Source of the DNA: an uncultured Pelagibacteraceae bacterium
GTDB taxonomy: Bacteria > Pseudomonadota > Alphaproteobacteria > Pelagibacterales > Pelagibacteraceae
Reading direction: 5' to 3'
Length of the DNA: 64,000 nucleotides
NCBI GenBank assembly: GCA_902597695.1
Contig: CACJYH010000001.1
Location: 1-64,000 of the forward strand
Shown here: in pieces, positions 7,310-17,109 of the stretch
Layout: each line of letters starts with the position of its first letter
Numbering within the stretch: the first letter of the stretch is position 1
The notes under the pieces: model-generated
The model's database searches: none
Seen by the model: only the letters and a program-made list of their open reading frames with translations
Told to the model about the DNA's origin: nothing
Position numbers and translations under genes: made by a program

Positions 7310-7337
7310 TTGCCAATGAGAACAAAATGTGTACATT
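7310..7337 (+). promoter_or_regulatory. Predicted recA promoter
   Basis: -35 TTGCCA (7310-7315) and -10 TACATT (7332-7337), 16 bases apart. A LexA-like box fills the spacer. TTGACG at 7290-7295 is a second possible -35, but no -10 lies at the right distance. Confidence 0.4.
7320..7334 (+). promoter_or_regulatory. LexA-like box before recA
   Basis: GAAC-N7-GTAC (GAACAAAATGTGTAC). It is one base away from the alphaproteobacterial GAAC-N7-GAAC operator. Its first eight bases, GAACAAAA, are identical to the umuDC box. It sits between the predicted -35 and -10. Confidence 0.55.
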
Positions 7338-7383
7338 TATTTTATGATTCGAGTGTTAAAAAAAGTAAGAAAAGAGGCAAAAA

Positions 7384-8532
7384 ATGACAAAAAATAACTT
7401 AAAAGTGGTTAAATCTACGAAAGATCAAGAATTGGATATTAAAGAGAAAAACAAAGCATTAGATGCTGCGATTAGCCAGATAACTGACAATTTTGGAAAA
7501 GGTTCAGTTATGAAGCTTGGTGAAAAAAGAGCAATGGATATCGAGTCGATATCTACAGGTTCTTTAAGTTTAGATTTAGCTTTAGGAATAGGTGGTTTAC
7601 CTAAAGGAAGAATTATTGAAGTTTATGGACCAGAGAGTTCTGGAAAAACAACATTAGCATTACAAGTAGTTGCTGAAGCTCAAAAGGCAGGTGGAATTTG
7701 TGCATTCGTTGATGCGGAGCATGCTTTAGATCCAGTCTATGCGAAAAAATTAGGAGTGAATACTGAAGAGCTTTTAATTTCTCAACCAGATGCAGGTGAG
7801 CAAGCTTTAGAAATCGCTGATACGCTAGTAAAATCAGGCTCTATTTCAGTTATCGTAATTGACTCTGTTGCAGCTTTAACTCCAAAAGCTGAAATTGAAG
7901 GTGAGATGGGTGATCATCATGTTGGTCTTCAATCAAGATTAATGAGTCAGGCTTTAAGAAAATTAACTGGTTCAATTTCAAATACAAACACAATGATGAT
8001 TTTCATTAACCAAATTAGAATGAAAATTGGAGTTATGTTTGGAAGTCCAGAAACAACATCAGGTGGAAATGCGTTGAAGTTTTATTCATCTGTAAGAATG
8101 GATATTAGAAGAATTGGTGCTATCAAAGATAAAGATGAAATTATTGGAAACACTACAAGAGTAAAAGTAGTTAAGAATAAAGTTGCACCACCATTTAAAG
8201 TTGTTGAGTTTGACTTAATGTATGGCAGAGGAATTAGTAAAATGGGTGAGTTAGTTGACCTAGGTGCTAAAGCTGACATTATTGAAAAATCAGGAGCATG
8301 GTATGCTTATAAGGGTGAAAAAATAGGTCAAGGCAGAGAAAACGCAAAAACTTACCTTGCTCAAAATCCTAAAGTTGCTGCAGAAATAGAAATGGCAATT
8401 AGAGAAAAAGCAGGTGTGATTTCAAAGAAAATTGAAGGAAATCCATTAAGTCCTGAAAAAATTGAAAAAGAGAAGAAAGTAGCTGAAAAAGAAGAGGCTG
8501 CAAAAGAAGCTACTCCTTCCAAAAAGAACTAA
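7384..8532 (+). CDS. recA: RecA recombinase
   Basis: Forms ATP-dependent filaments on single-stranded DNA for recombination and acts as co-protease for LexA and UmuD. The Walker A loop GPESSGKTT is at residues 82-90. The Walker B strand [15 protein letters not shown] and loop 2 region ([18 protein letters not shown]) are present. The C-terminus is lysine/glutamate-rich and ends in a charged tail. At 382 residues it is slightly longer than E. coli RecA because of about 25 extra N-terminal residues. It is monocistronic, with its own promoter, a LexA-like box and a terminator. This fits SOS co-control with umuDC 3 kb away. Confidence 0.98.
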   Translation: MTKNNLKVVKSTKDQELDIKEKNKALDAAISQITDNFGKGSVMKLGEKRAMDIESISTGSLSLDLALGIGGLPKGRIIEVYGPESSGKTTLALQVVAEAQKAGGICAFVDAEHALDPVYAKKLGVNTEELLISQPDAGEQALEIADTLVKSGSISVIVIDSVAALTPKAEIEGEMGDHHVGLQSRLMSQALRKLTGSISNTNTMMIFINQIRMKIGVMFGSPETTSGGNALKFYSSVRMDIRRIGAIKDKDEIIGNTTRVKVVKNKVAPPFKVVEFDLMYGRGISKMGELVDLGAKADIIEKSGAWYAYKGEKIGQGRENAKTYLAQNPKVAAEIEMAIREKAGVISKKIEGNPLSPEKIEKEKKVAEKEEAAKEATPSKKN

Positions 8533-8557
8533 AATTAAAGGTCATCTTTAAATTATA

Positions 8558-8582
8558 AAAGGCGCTTGTTATAAGCGCCTTT
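8558..8582 (+). terminator. Intrinsic terminator after recA
   Basis: Stem of 10 pairs (AAAGGCGCTT with AAGCGCCTTT), loop GTTAT. It is one of the few GC-rich hairpins in the window. The tract after it is TTTACCCCTTT and not a clean T-run. Confidence 0.65.
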
Positions 8583-8632
8583 ACCCCTTTATCCCTAACT
8601 AGACATAGAATAAAAAAGCTGTATTTTAAAGT

Positions 8633-11299
8633 ATGGCGGATAAATCATTAAATGAAATAAGAAGTACGTTCTTAAAATATTTTGAAAAGAATGATCATAA
8701 GATTGTCGAGTCTAGTAATTTAGTTCCAAATAATGATCCGACATTAATGTTTGCCAATTCTGGAATGGTTCAATTTAAGAATGTATTTACTGGTTTAGAA
8801 AAAAGAGATTATCAAAGAGCTACCACTTCTCAAAAATGTGTCAGAGCAGGAGGTAAGCATAATGATTTAGAAAATGTTGGTTACACTCCAAGACATCATA
8901 CTTTTTTTGAAATGTTGGGAAATTTTTCTTTCGGGGACTATTTTAAAGAAAGAGGAATTGAACTAGCATGGAATTTAATCACTAAAGATTTTGGTTTAGA
9001 TAAAAATAGACTTTACGTAACCGTTTTTCATGAAGATGATGAAGCCTTCAATTTCTGGAAGAAAATAGCGGGTTTTAGCGATGATAGAATTATCAGAATT
9101 TCGACATCAGATAATTTCTGGTCAATGGGAGAAACAGGTCCCTGTGGACCTTGCTCAGAAATATTCTATGATCATGGTGATCATTTAAAAGGTGGTTTAC
9201 CCGGAACAAAGGATCAAGATGGAGATCGTTTTATTGAAATTTGGAACTTGGTATTTATGCAATATGAACAAGTTTTAAAAGATAAAAGAATAGATTTACC
9301 CAAACCATCTGTAGATACAGGAATGGGATTGGAGAGAATAGCTGCTCTTTTACAAGGAACTCACGACAATTATCAAACTGATCATTTTAAGAAATTAATA
9401 AGTTCGATATCAGATGTAACTAAAGTTAAACAAGCTGATAATAATATATCGAGTTTTAGGGTAATTGCTGATCATTTAAGAGCAAGTTCCTTTCTATTAG
9501 CTGAAGGTGTTCTGCCATCAAATGAAGGTCGTGGATACGTCTTAAGAAGAATTATGAGAAGGGGTATGAGACATTCTCATTTACTAGGATCAAAAGAACC
9601 TATTTTTTACAAAATTTTTGAATCTTTAAAAAATGAAATGTCTGGAAATTATCCAGAGTTAGAGCGATCTGAGTCTTTGATAACAGAAACATTAAAAATG
9701 GAAGAAGAAAAATTTTTAGTTTTACTTGATCGAGGAATTAAAATACTAAATGATGAAATTTCAAAAATTGATAAAGTGTTATCAGGTGATGTAGCTTTTA
9801 AATTATATGATACTTATGGTTTTCCATTAGATCTTACAGAAGATATTTTAAAAAATAAATCATTAAAAGTTGACCATCAAAAATTTGATGAGTTGATGAA
9901 AAAGAGCAAAGAACTTGCAAAAAAGAATTGGAAAGGATCTGGTGACAGCTCAGAAGAAGCAATTTGGTTTTCAATTAAAGATAAAACTGGTCCTACAGAA
10001 TTTTTGGGTTACGAGTCTAATCAATCTGAGGGAGTAGTGTTAAATTTAATTAAAAACAATCAAGAATCAAAATCATTAGCTACTGGAGAAGAAGGAATGA
10101 TTATAACTAATCAAACTCCTTTTTATGGTGAGTCAGGAGGACAACTTGGTGATAAAGGCACAATAGTTTCTGGAAATTCAGTTTTCGAAGTTGAGGATAC
10201 ACAAAAAAAACTTGGAGATTTATTTGTTCATTATGGATCGGTAACAGCTGGTGAAATTAAAATAAATGATATAGTTGAAATGAAAATTGATGTTGAAAGA
10301 AGAAACAATTTAAAAGCTTATCATTCTGCAACTCACTTACTTCATGAGTCTTTAAGAAGAACTTTAGGTAAGCACGTGATGCAAAAAGGTTCATTAGTTG
10401 CACCAGATCGTTTGAGATTTGACTTTAGTCACATGAAACCGATTACTAATGAGGAATTAGAGACAATAGATAAATTAGTTAATGAATACGTTAAAAATGG
10501 CTCTGAAGTGACCACAAGAATTATGACACCTAAAGCTGCAATAGAAAAGGGAGCGCTAGCTTTTTTTGGTGAAAAATATGGTGAAGAAGTTCGTGTCGTT
10601 TCAATGGGGAAGGAAAAAGATGCTTATTTTTCAACGGAATTATGCGGTGGAACACATGTAAAAAACACTGGAGATATTGGAAAATTTAAAACAGTCAGTC
10701 AATCATCTATTGCTGCAGGAGTAAGAAGAGTTGAAGCTTTAAGAGATAAACAGCTTGAGGATTTTATAAAGAATAAAGAAAAGCTATCGACTTTATCTTT
10801 ACAAAAAGATGAGGAGACTATCAAAGATTTGTCATCACAAATAATCAAACTTGGAGGTAAACCGAAAGTTAATAATAAAGATTTAAAAGAAATAATAAAA
10901 AATCTTTCAAAACAACTTGAACAATTAAATGTTAATTCAGTTCTTCAAGATAAAACAAAAAATATTATTAATGACCAAAAAATAAAGGATATAAAAGTTC
11001 GATTCCAAAAAGTTCAAGATTTACCTCCTAAAGATTTGAGAAAATTAGTTGATAGTGGAAAAAAAGAACTTGGTGATGGGATTGTAATTGTTTTTGCAAG
11101 TAGTGAAGATAAAGTTGGTTTAGGCGTTGGTGTTACTGAAAAACTAGTGGATAAATATGATGCTGTAAAATTTGCAAAATTAGGTTCAGAAATTATCGGT
11201 GGTAAAGGTGGTGGAGGCCGAAAAGATTTTGCCCAAGCAGGGGGACAAGATAAAAAAAAAATTGATGAGGCTTTTGAAAAACTAAAGGCTTTAATTTAA
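8633..11299 (+). CDS. alaS: Alanyl-tRNA synthetase
   Basis: Charges tRNA-Ala and edits mis-acylated serine and glycine. Full length at 888 residues: class II catalytic core at the N-terminus (motifs around [14 protein letters not shown] and GRGYVLRR), editing domain with HSATH (H564, H568) and CGGTH (C671, H675) zinc/editing residues, then the C-Ala oligomerisation domain ending in the glycine-rich GGKGGGGR. The start at ATGGCGG follows the recA terminator after about 50 bases. It converges on icd and the two coding regions overlap by 9 bases, so no terminator separates them. Confidence 0.97.
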   Translation: MADKSLNEIRSTFLKYFEKNDHKIVESSNLVPNNDPTLMFANSGMVQFKNVFTGLEKRDYQRATTSQKCVRAGGKHNDLENVGYTPRHHTFFEMLGNFSFGDYFKERGIELAWNLITKDFGLDKNRLYVTVFHEDDEAFNFWKKIAGFSDDRIIRISTSDNFWSMGETGPCGPCSEIFYDHGDHLKGGLPGTKDQDGDRFIEIWNLVFMQYEQVLKDKRIDLPKPSVDTGMGLERIAALLQGTHDNYQTDHFKKLISSISDVTKVKQADNNISSFRVIADHLRASSFLLAEGVLPSNEGRGYVLRRIMRRGMRHSHLLGSKEPIFYKIFESLKNEMSGNYPELERSESLITETLKMEEEKFLVLLDRGIKILNDEISKIDKVLSGDVAFKLYDTYGFPLDLTEDILKNKSLKVDHQKFDELMKKSKELAKKNWKGSGDSSEEAIWFSIKDKTGPTEFLGYESNQSEGVVLNLIKNNQESKSLATGEEGMIITNQTPFYGESGGQLGDKGTIVSGNSVFEVEDTQKKLGDLFVHYGSVTAGEIKINDIVEMKIDVERRNNLKAYHSATHLLHESLRRTLGKHVMQKGSLVAPDRLRFDFSHMKPITNEELETIDKLVNEYVKNGSEVTTRIMTPKAAIEKGALAFFGEKYGEEVRVVSMGKEKDAYFSTELCGGTHVKNTGDIGKFKTVSQSSIAAGVRRVEALRDKQLEDFIKNKEKLSTLSLQKDEETIKDLSSQIIKLGGKPKVNNKDLKEIIKNLSKQLEQLNVNSVLQDKTKNIINDQKIKDIKVRFQKVQDLPPKDLRKLVDSGKKELGDGIVIVFASSEDKVGLGVGVTEKLVDKYDAVKFAKLGSEIIGGKGGGGRKDFAQAGGQDKKKIDEAFEKLKALI

Positions 11300-12505
11300 C
11301 TTCTGTTTAAGATTATTATCAATTACATCCAGAAACTGATTAGTTGTTAAATATTTACTTGAAGGTCCAACCAATATTGCAAGATCTTTTGTCATTGAGC
11401 CATTCTCAACACTTTCAATACAAACTTTTTCAATTGTATTTGCAAATTTGATAAGTTCGTCGTTACCATCAAGTTTACCTCTATGTGCCAATCCTCTTGT
11501 CCATGCAAAAATCGAAGCAATTGGATTTGTGGAAGTTTCTTTACCTTGTTGGTGCATTCTATAATGTCTAGTTACTGTTCCGTGAGCTGCTTCTGCCTCC
11601 ATTATTTTTCCATCAGGTGTAAGCAGTGTGCTGGTCATTAAACCAAGTGAGCCATATCCTTGAGCCATGGTATCTGATTGAACATCACCATCATAATTTT
11701 TACATGCCCATATATACTTGCCGCTCCATTTCATTGCACATGCTACCATGTCGTCAATTAATCTGTGTTCATAAGTAATTTTTGCATCCTCAAATTTTTT
11801 CTTGAATTCTTTATTATAGACCTCTTCAAATATATCTTTAAATCTTCCATCGTATTTTTTTAGAATTGTATTTTTGGTTGATAAGTAAACTGGCCAATTC
11901 TTAATTAATCCATAACTAAAACAGGATCTTGCAAAATCCTCGATTGATTTATCTAAATTATACATTGAGAGTGCAACCCCTGGACCGGTAAAATTAAATA
12001 CTTCATATTTAATTTCATCTTTACCATCTTCAGAAGTCCATTTTACTTCCATCTTACCTTTGCCAGGCACTTTGAAATCTGTTGCTCTATATTGATCTCC
12101 AAATGCATGCCTTCCGATCACTACTGGATCTGACCAAGAGGGTACGAGTTTTGGAATGTTAGAACAAATTATGGGTTCTCTAAATACAGTTCCTCCAATG
12201 ATATTTCTGATAGTTCCGTTTGGAGATCTCCACATTTTCTTCAATTTAAACTCTTCAACTCGTGCTTCATCTGGAGTGATGGTTGCACATTTGATACCGA
12301 CACCAATTTTTTTAATTGCATTAGCAGAGTCTATAGTGATTTGATCATCAGAGTCATCTCTACTTTTCATTCCTAAATCGTAATATTCGATGCCGAGATC
12401 TAAATACGGAAGTATCAATTTTTTCTTGATAAATTCCCAGATTATTCTGGTCATTTCATCGCCATCTAACTCTACTATTGGGTTTTTAACGCTAATTTTG
12501 CTCAC
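11291..12505 (-). CDS. icd: NADP-dependent isocitrate dehydrogenase
   Basis: TCA-cycle enzyme that oxidises isocitrate to 2-oxoglutarate with NADPH production. The 404-residue length and motifs such as [25 protein letters not shown] and the C-terminal [12 protein letters not shown] place it in the homodimeric, eukaryote-like NADP-IDH group, typical of alphaproteobacteria, and not in the E. coli type. It has its own promoter in the short gap to psd and overlaps the end of alaS tail to tail. In a cell with few NADPH sources this is a major supplier. Confidence 0.96.
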   Translation of the reverse strand: MSKISVKNPIVELDGDEMTRIIWEFIKKKLILPYLDLGIEYYDLGMKSRDDSDDQITIDSANAIKKIGVGIKCATITPDEARVEEFKLKKMWRSPNGTIRNIIGGTVFREPIICSNIPKLVPSWSDPVVIGRHAFGDQYRATDFKVPGKGKMEVKWTSEDGKDEIKYEVFNFTGPGVALSMYNLDKSIEDFARSCFSYGLIKNWPVYLSTKNTILKKYDGRFKDIFEEVYNKEFKKKFEDAKITYEHRLIDDMVACAMKWSGKYIWACKNYDGDVQSDTMAQGYGSLGLMTSTLLTPDGKIMEAEAAHGTVTRHYRMHQQGKETSTNPIASIFAWTRGLAHRGKLDGNDELIKFANTIEKVCIESVENGSMTKDLAILVGPSSKYLTTNQFLDVIDNNLKQKLN

Positions 12506-12539
12506 TTATATTTTTATCTTAATAATTGAATTTCGCGAT

Positions 12540-12569
12540 TTTATATACATATTAATGACAATTTATCAA
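12540..12569 (-). promoter_or_regulatory. Predicted icd promoter
   Basis: Minus strand -35 TTGATA (12564-12569) with -10 TATAAA (12540-12545, spacing 18) or TATATA (12542-12547, spacing 16). The leader to the ATG at 12505 is about 27-30 bases. Confidence 0.4.
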
Positions 12570-12579
12570 ATAGAAGAAT

Positions 12580-13227
12580 ATGTTTAGTAAGATATTTCCA
12601 AAAATTCACGCTGAAGGTTATAAATTTTTAGTTATAGCCGGAATAATCACAATAGTATTTTATATTTTTAGTAATTTCTTAGGTCTAATTGGTTTGGTCT
12701 TAACTATTTGGGTTTATTATTTTTTTAGAGATCCAGAGAGAGTTATTATTGATAATGATAATTATCTTGTTAGTCCAGCAGATGGTGAGGTGATTAAAGT
12801 TGAAGAAGTTGATGGGCCTAAAGAACTTGGTCTAGAGAATAAAAAATTTAAAAAGATTAGTGTTTTTATGAATGTTTTTGATTGTCATGTAAACAGAACT
12901 CCATGTGCAGGGAAGATTGAGGAAATCTTATATAAGCCAGGCAAGTTTGTAAATGCTTCATTAGATAAAGCAAGTGAGGATAATGAAAGAAATTACTTTA
13001 AAATTAAAGACCCCCACAACAATGACATTATAGTTGTTCAAATAGCTGGATTGGTTGCACGAAGAATAGTTTGTGAGTCAAATAAAGATCAAGAGTTGAA
13101 ACAAGGAGATCGTATTGGCATGATACGATTTGGTAGTAGAGCTGATATATATTATGAAAATTATGAGCCACTTGTAAAAGTTGGCCAAAAAGCTATTTCA
13201 GGTGAGACACTACTTGCAAAAAAATAA
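12580..13227 (+). CDS. psd: Phosphatidylserine decarboxylase proenzyme
   Basis: Makes phosphatidylethanolamine from phosphatidylserine. This is the short 215-residue form. A membrane stretch lies at about residues 20-48 (LVIAGIITIVFYIF onward), then the catalytic fold. Self-cleavage and pyruvoyl formation should occur at G185-S186 in FGSRADIYYE. The loop VNRTPC (FDCHVNRTP) is characteristic. It is followed one base later by pssA, the preceding step of the same pathway, so the two enzymes are made together. Confidence 0.94.
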   Translation: MFSKIFPKIHAEGYKFLVIAGIITIVFYIFSNFLGLIGLVLTIWVYYFFRDPERVIIDNDNYLVSPADGEVIKVEEVDGPKELGLENKKFKKISVFMNVFDCHVNRTPCAGKIEEILYKPGKFVNASLDKASEDNERNYFKIKDPHNNDIIVVQIAGLVARRIVCESNKDQELKQGDRIGMIRFGSRADIYYENYEPLVKVGQKAISGETLLAKK

Positions 13228-13228
13228 T

Positions 13229-14032
13229 ATGGAACAAAAAAAACCAAATCTTAAAATTGTAGCAGATAAAAAAAGCGCAAGAATGATTTTACCAAATATG
13301 TTAACCCTGATGGGCGTATGTATTGGTTTAAGTTCAATTCGATTTGCTTTGGACGGTAGATTTGAAATAGCAATTATTGCAATAATTTTTGCTGCTTTGA
13401 TTGATGGCTTAGATGGAAGAATAGCAAGACTTATAAAAGGAACCTCAAAGGTTGGAAAAGAATTAGATTCTTTGACGGATGTAATAAGTTTTGGGGTTGC
13501 TCCAGCATTCATTATGTATTTCTGGAAATTAAATACCTTAGGTCGATTTGGATGGTTATTATGTTTAGTTTATGTAATTTGTGTTGCTTTAAGATTAGCA
13601 AGATTTAATGTTAATTCTAATCAAGAACCTTCCTGGAAAGATAACTTTTTTGAAGGAGTACCATCTCCAGCAGGTGCTATATTATTGTTAACTCCGCTAA
13701 TAATAAGCCTTAGTGGTTTCGATTATATTCAGCTAAATTTTAATATCATTGTTCCAGTATTTTTTGTGGCAACATCATTGCTTCTCATTAGTAAATTTCC
13801 AAGTTATTCATTTAAAAAAATAGTCATACCAAGAAAGACAACAATATTTTTATTATTTGGCATAGTTCTATTTTTTGGACTATTGTTAGTTTATACATTT
13901 AATGTAATTGCAATAAGTTCTTTAGTTTATGTGCTTTTATTACCAATTAGCTTTTTTCATTTTCAAAAATTAAAAAAACAACATGAAAATGACAAAATTC
14001 AAGAGGATGATGATCTTGAAGACATACTTTAA
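13229..14032 (+). CDS. pssA: CDP-diacylglycerol-serine O-phosphatidyltransferase
   Basis: Integral membrane enzyme that makes phosphatidylserine from CDP-diacylglycerol and serine. The CDP-alcohol phosphotransferase motif is complete: D62-G63-x2-A66-R67-x8-G76-x3-D80-x3-D84. Several membrane helices follow, and an acidic C-terminus (DKIQEDDDLEDIL). I chose the ATG at 13229, just after the psd stop. An upstream in-frame start would add 16 residues overlapping psd. The stop overlaps the next ATG by one base. CDP-alcohol transferase alternatives are unlikely next to psd. Confidence 0.93.
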   Translation: MEQKKPNLKIVADKKSARMILPNMLTLMGVCIGLSSIRFALDGRFEIAIIAIIFAALIDGLDGRIARLIKGTSKVGKELDSLTDVISFGVAPAFIMYFWKLNTLGRFGWLLCLVYVICVALRLARFNVNSNQEPSWKDNFFEGVPSPAGAILLLTPLIISLSGFDYIQLNFNIIVPVFFVATSLLLISKFPSYSFKKIVIPRKTTIFLLFGIVLFFGLLLVYTFNVIAISSLVYVLLLPISFFHFQKLKKQHENDKIQEDDDLEDIL

Positions 14033-14943
14033 TGAAAAAAAACACAATAGTTTCTCTTGCTGATGCTAACTATTTTCCTTTATTAGAGGAATTAATTAAT
14101 TCTATAAAAAGATTCAAAGAAAGTGAGAATGTTGCGATCTGTATTTTAGATGCAGGTTTAAACAAAGATCAAAAAGAAAAATTATCCACCAAAGTAGATG
14201 AAATTAAATCTGCAGAGTGGGATATTGAAGTTCCACAATCTAAAGTTAAAGAAAAGGAATGGCTTAAAAGCCAAGTTTCAAGGGCATTTTTACCTAAATA
14301 TTTTCCAAACTATGAAAAATATTTGTGGATTGATTGTGATGCTTGGGTAAATGATTGGAGTTCTGTTGAGCTTTATTTTCAAGCTTGTGATAATGGAAAG
14401 CTCGGTATTACACAAACAATAGGACCCGGTTATAAAATCACTTCAAGAGTAAATTGGTTATTTGGTAAATTGGCAATTATTAAATCACAAAATTTTAAAC
14501 ATGCCATAAAATCTAAAATTGGTATTAACAAAGCAAGAAAACTTGCTTTTGCTCCACATATTAATATTGGCGTGTTTTCTTTGGAAAAAAACTCAAAAGG
14601 ATGGAGTTTGTGGCAAATTAATTTGTCCAAAACACTTAAAGCTGGCAATATTTTTGGATCAGAAGGATTAGCAATTAATATGTCAGTTTATATTGATGAT
14701 CTTGAAACAGAATTTTTACCCTTAAATTGCAATTGGATCACTAGCAATCTTTTACCAAAATTTGATGAAAATCAAAAAACTTTTGTAGAACCTTATCTTC
14801 CCAATTACAAAATAGGCATAATGCATCTTGCAGCTGGAATATGGAAAGATGGTAAAGATATGCGAGTAGATAAAAGTATAGAGATAGAATTAGAAACTTT
14901 AGACAATAAAAAGATTAATAAAAGCTTAAGATTCGATACATAG
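14032..14943 (+). CDS. GT-A fold glycosyltransferase, GT8-like
   Basis: Probable sugar transferase of the GT8-like type. The N-terminus (TIVSLADANYFPLLEELINSI) resembles the nucleotide-sugar-binding start of these enzymes. The DxD metal motif is D101-C-D103 in YLWIDCDAWVND. NWITSNLLPKF and IMHLAAGIWK toward the end resemble the family's acceptor and second metal regions. There is no membrane segment, so it is cytoplasmic or peripheral. Sugar and acceptor are unknown. Its place right after psd-pssA hints at a lipid or envelope target, but that is inference only. Confidence 0.75.
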   Translation: MKKNTIVSLADANYFPLLEELINSIKRFKESENVAICILDAGLNKDQKEKLSTKVDEIKSAEWDIEVPQSKVKEKEWLKSQVSRAFLPKYFPNYEKYLWIDCDAWVNDWSSVELYFQACDNGKLGITQTIGPGYKITSRVNWLFGKLAIIKSQNFKHAIKSKIGINKARKLAFAPHINIGVFSLEKNSKGWSLWQINLSKTLKAGNIFGSEGLAINMSVYIDDLETEFLPLNCNWITSNLLPKFDENQKTFVEPYLPNYKIGIMHLAAGIWKDGKDMRVDKSIEIELETLDNKKINKSLRFDT

Positions 14944-15555
14944 TTGAAAAAAAATAAAATTTCAAAAAATTGGATTAATAAACAAAGAAGAGATACTTAT
15001 GTTCGTCAATCCAAAGTGGATGGTTATAGAGCTAGATCTGCGTATAAATTAATTGAAATTGACGAAAAGTTTAAAGTTTTTAAGGGTGGAATTTCTGTAA
15101 TAGATATTGGTGCTGCACCAGGAAGTTGGTCACAATATGCCTCAAAGGTTGTAAAAAATGGAACTATTATCTCGATAGATTTAAAAAAAATGGAAAAAAT
15201 TAAAAACACTATTCAAATTGAGGGTGATTTCACAGAGCTCAATATTCAGGAGAAAATTAAAAAAAATCTTAATAGTCCAATTGATGTGGTTATGTCTGAT
15301 ATGGCAGTAAATACGACTGGAATAAAAGATGTTGATGCAATCCAAACTGGAGAGTTATGTAAAGAGGCGATGATATTTTCAAAAGATGTAATATCTAAAA
15401 AGGGTATTTTTATTGCTAAAATATTTATGGGCAGATCTTTTAATGAAATTGTCGCACTCGGAAAAAAAATTTTTAAAGAAGTAAAGGTTTTTAAACCTAA
15501 GTCGAGTCGAAAAGATTCTAAAGAGAGTTTTATTATTTGTAAAAATCTTAGATAG
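14944..15555 (+). CDS. rlmE: 23S rRNA 2'-O-methyltransferase RlmE (FtsJ/RrmJ)
   Basis: Methylates the 2'-O of the A-loop uridine in 23S rRNA on the 50S subunit. The 203-residue protein carries the K-D-K-E tetrad at K35, D119, K159 and E194. Spacing is close to E. coli (38, 124, 164, 199). The SAM motif is VIDIGAAPGSW at 52-62. It starts with TTG directly after the glycosyltransferase stop, with no intervening base. No ATG occurs before the SAM motif. Confidence 0.94.
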   Translation: MKKNKISKNWINKQRRDTYVRQSKVDGYRARSAYKLIEIDEKFKVFKGGISVIDIGAAPGSWSQYASKVVKNGTIISIDLKKMEKIKNTIQIEGDFTELNIQEKIKKNLNSPIDVVMSDMAVNTTGIKDVDAIQTGELCKEAMIFSKDVISKKGIFIAKIFMGRSFNEIVALGKKIFKEVKVFKPKSSRKDSKESFIICKNLR

Positions 15556-15592
15556 ACACTTTTAATTTAAAAGGAATCATATATAAAAGATT

Positions 15593-16669
15593 ATGGTTCC
15601 TATAAAAGAAGCACTTACCTTCGATGACGTTACTTTAGTTCCTAAGTACTCTGAAATATTACCCTCAGAGGTTGATACGAGTATAAAATTAACAGACTCA
15701 TTAAAACTTAAAATCCCACTTTTATCATCAGCAATGGATACCGTAACCGAAAGCAAAATGGCTATTGCTATTGCAAAATCTGGTGGACTAGGAATAATCC
15801 ACAGAAATTTAGATATCAAAAAACAAGTTTTCGAAGTTAAGAAAGTAAAAAAACAAAAATTACTAGTAGGTGCAGCTGTGGGAGCAGGACCCAACGAGTT
15901 CAAAAGAGCTGAGGCACTTTTAAAAGAAAAATTGGATATGATTGTTGTGGACACTGCTCACGGACACACCAAAAAAGTTTCCGAAATAATTAAATTTATC
16001 AAAAAAATTAAAAATAAAAAAACAGCTCTATGTGCTGGAAATATAGCAACACCAGATGCAGCTAAATTTTTACTTAAATTAGGCGTTGATATAATTAAGG
16101 TTGGGATTGGTCCCGGTTCCATCTGCACAACTAGGTTGGTTGCGGGTATTGGAGTTCCTCAATTAAGCGCAATATTAAATGTGAGAAACGGCATAAAGAA
16201 TAAAAATGTAAAAATTATTTCTGATGGAGGGATAAAATACTCAGGTGACCTCGCTAAAGCTTTTGCTGCTGGCGCTGATGCAGTCATGATAGGTTCATTG
16301 TTTGCAGGAACTGATGAAACACCGGGTAAACTCATAAAAAAAAATGGTAAACTATTTAAAAGTTTTAGAGGCATGGGTTCGGTAGGAGCGATGAATAAAG
16401 GCTCGGCTGATAGATATTTTCAAAAAAAACAAAAAGACAGTTCAAAGTATGTGCCCGAGGGAGTAGAAGGATTAGCAAAATACAAAGGTAAAGTTGATAA
16501 AGTTGTTTTTAAATTAGTTGGTGGATTAAGATCATCAATGGGTTATCTTGGTTCTAAACAGATAAAATATTTAAGATATAAACCGCAATTTGTAAAAATT
16601 ACAAAAGCTGGATTTTATGAAAGTATGGTTCATAATGTCGATATCGTTAAAAGTGATAGTAAATACTGA
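15593..16669 (+). CDS. guaB: IMP dehydrogenase lacking the CBS (Bateman) domains
   Basis: Oxidises IMP to XMP, the committed step to GMP. The barrel is complete: substrate/NAD loop AVGAGP, catalytic C178 in [31 protein letters not shown] and [10 protein letters not shown]. The protein has only 358 residues, against about 490 in most bacteria. The gap lies between [17 protein letters not shown] (residues 70-86) and KLLVGAAVG (89-97), exactly where the two CBS domains are normally inserted. The barrel reads through this join in frame, so it is a clean domain loss and not a pseudogene. Regulation by adenine and guanine nucleotides through the Bateman module should be absent. It heads a guaB-TPR-guaA set. 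A GMP reductase is the alternative. GuaA nearby and the IMPDH-type GSICTTR favour IMPDH. Confidence 0.88.
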   Translation: MVPIKEALTFDDVTLVPKYSEILPSEVDTSIKLTDSLKLKIPLLSSAMDTVTESKMAIAIAKSGGLGIIHRNLDIKKQVFEVKKVKKQKLLVGAAVGAGPNEFKRAEALLKEKLDMIVVDTAHGHTKKVSEIIKFIKKIKNKKTALCAGNIATPDAAKFLLKLGVDIIKVGIGPGSICTTRLVAGIGVPQLSAILNVRNGIKNKNVKIISDGGIKYSGDLAKAFAAGADAVMIGSLFAGTDETPGKLIKKNGKLFKSFRGMGSVGAMNKGSADRYFQKKQKDSSKYVPEGVEGLAKYKGKVDKVVFKLVGGLRSSMGYLGSKQIKYLRYKPQFVKITKAGFYESMVHNVDIVKSDSKY

Positions 16670-17109
16670 TGACAAAAATATTTAAATTAATTTTTTTATT
16701 ATATTTAATAATCAATAGCATGAGTATTGCTATAGCAGATGAAAATTTTTTTAATAAAGGTTTAAAATTATTCAAAGATAAAAAATATGAGGATGCTAGG
16801 TTTATGTTTGAAAGAGGTATAGTATTTAATCCTAAAGACTCAAATTCTTATCTTTATTTAGCAAAAATTTACAACATTCAAGAAGATCAAGATAAAGAAG
16901 AAAAAAATTTGGAAGCAACATTATTAATTGAACCTAATAACGAGGAAGCAATATTAATGTCTATGAAAATAGCTTTAGAGAGATCTAATTATTCAAAAGT
17001 AAAAGATTTATCTAATACTTTTTCAAAGGTTTGCAAAAAACTCTGTAATGAAAATAAAGAAATTTTAGACACCCTTGCAAATATAGAACCCAAAAAAAAT
17101 GAGTCTTGA
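16669..17109 (+). CDS. Small exported TPR protein between guaB and guaA
   Basis: 146-residue protein with a signal peptide ending around AIA (residue 23), then about three tetratricopeptide-like helical repeats (for example [17 protein letters not shown] and [12 protein letters not shown]). Periplasmic or lipid-anchored protein-binding scaffold is likely, with no enzymatic motif. Two cysteines near the end (KVCKKLCNE) may form a disulfide. The start overlaps the guaB stop by one base (TGATG) and the end overlaps guaA by 11 bases, so it is translated with two cytoplasmic purine enzymes. The reason for that linkage is not evident. Confidence 0.75.
   Translation: MTKIFKLIFLLYLIINSMSIAIADENFFNKGLKLFKDKKYEDARFMFERGIVFNPKDSNSYLYLAKIYNIQEDQDKEEKNLEATLLIEPNNEEAILMSMKIALERSNYSKVKDLSNTFSKVCKKLCNENKEILDTLANIEPKKNES

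Noticed and set aside
15593..16669. Possibility that the short guaB is a frameshifted pseudogene.
   Set aside because: A single uninterrupted frame contains all catalytic blocks and joins cleanly at the CBS insertion point.
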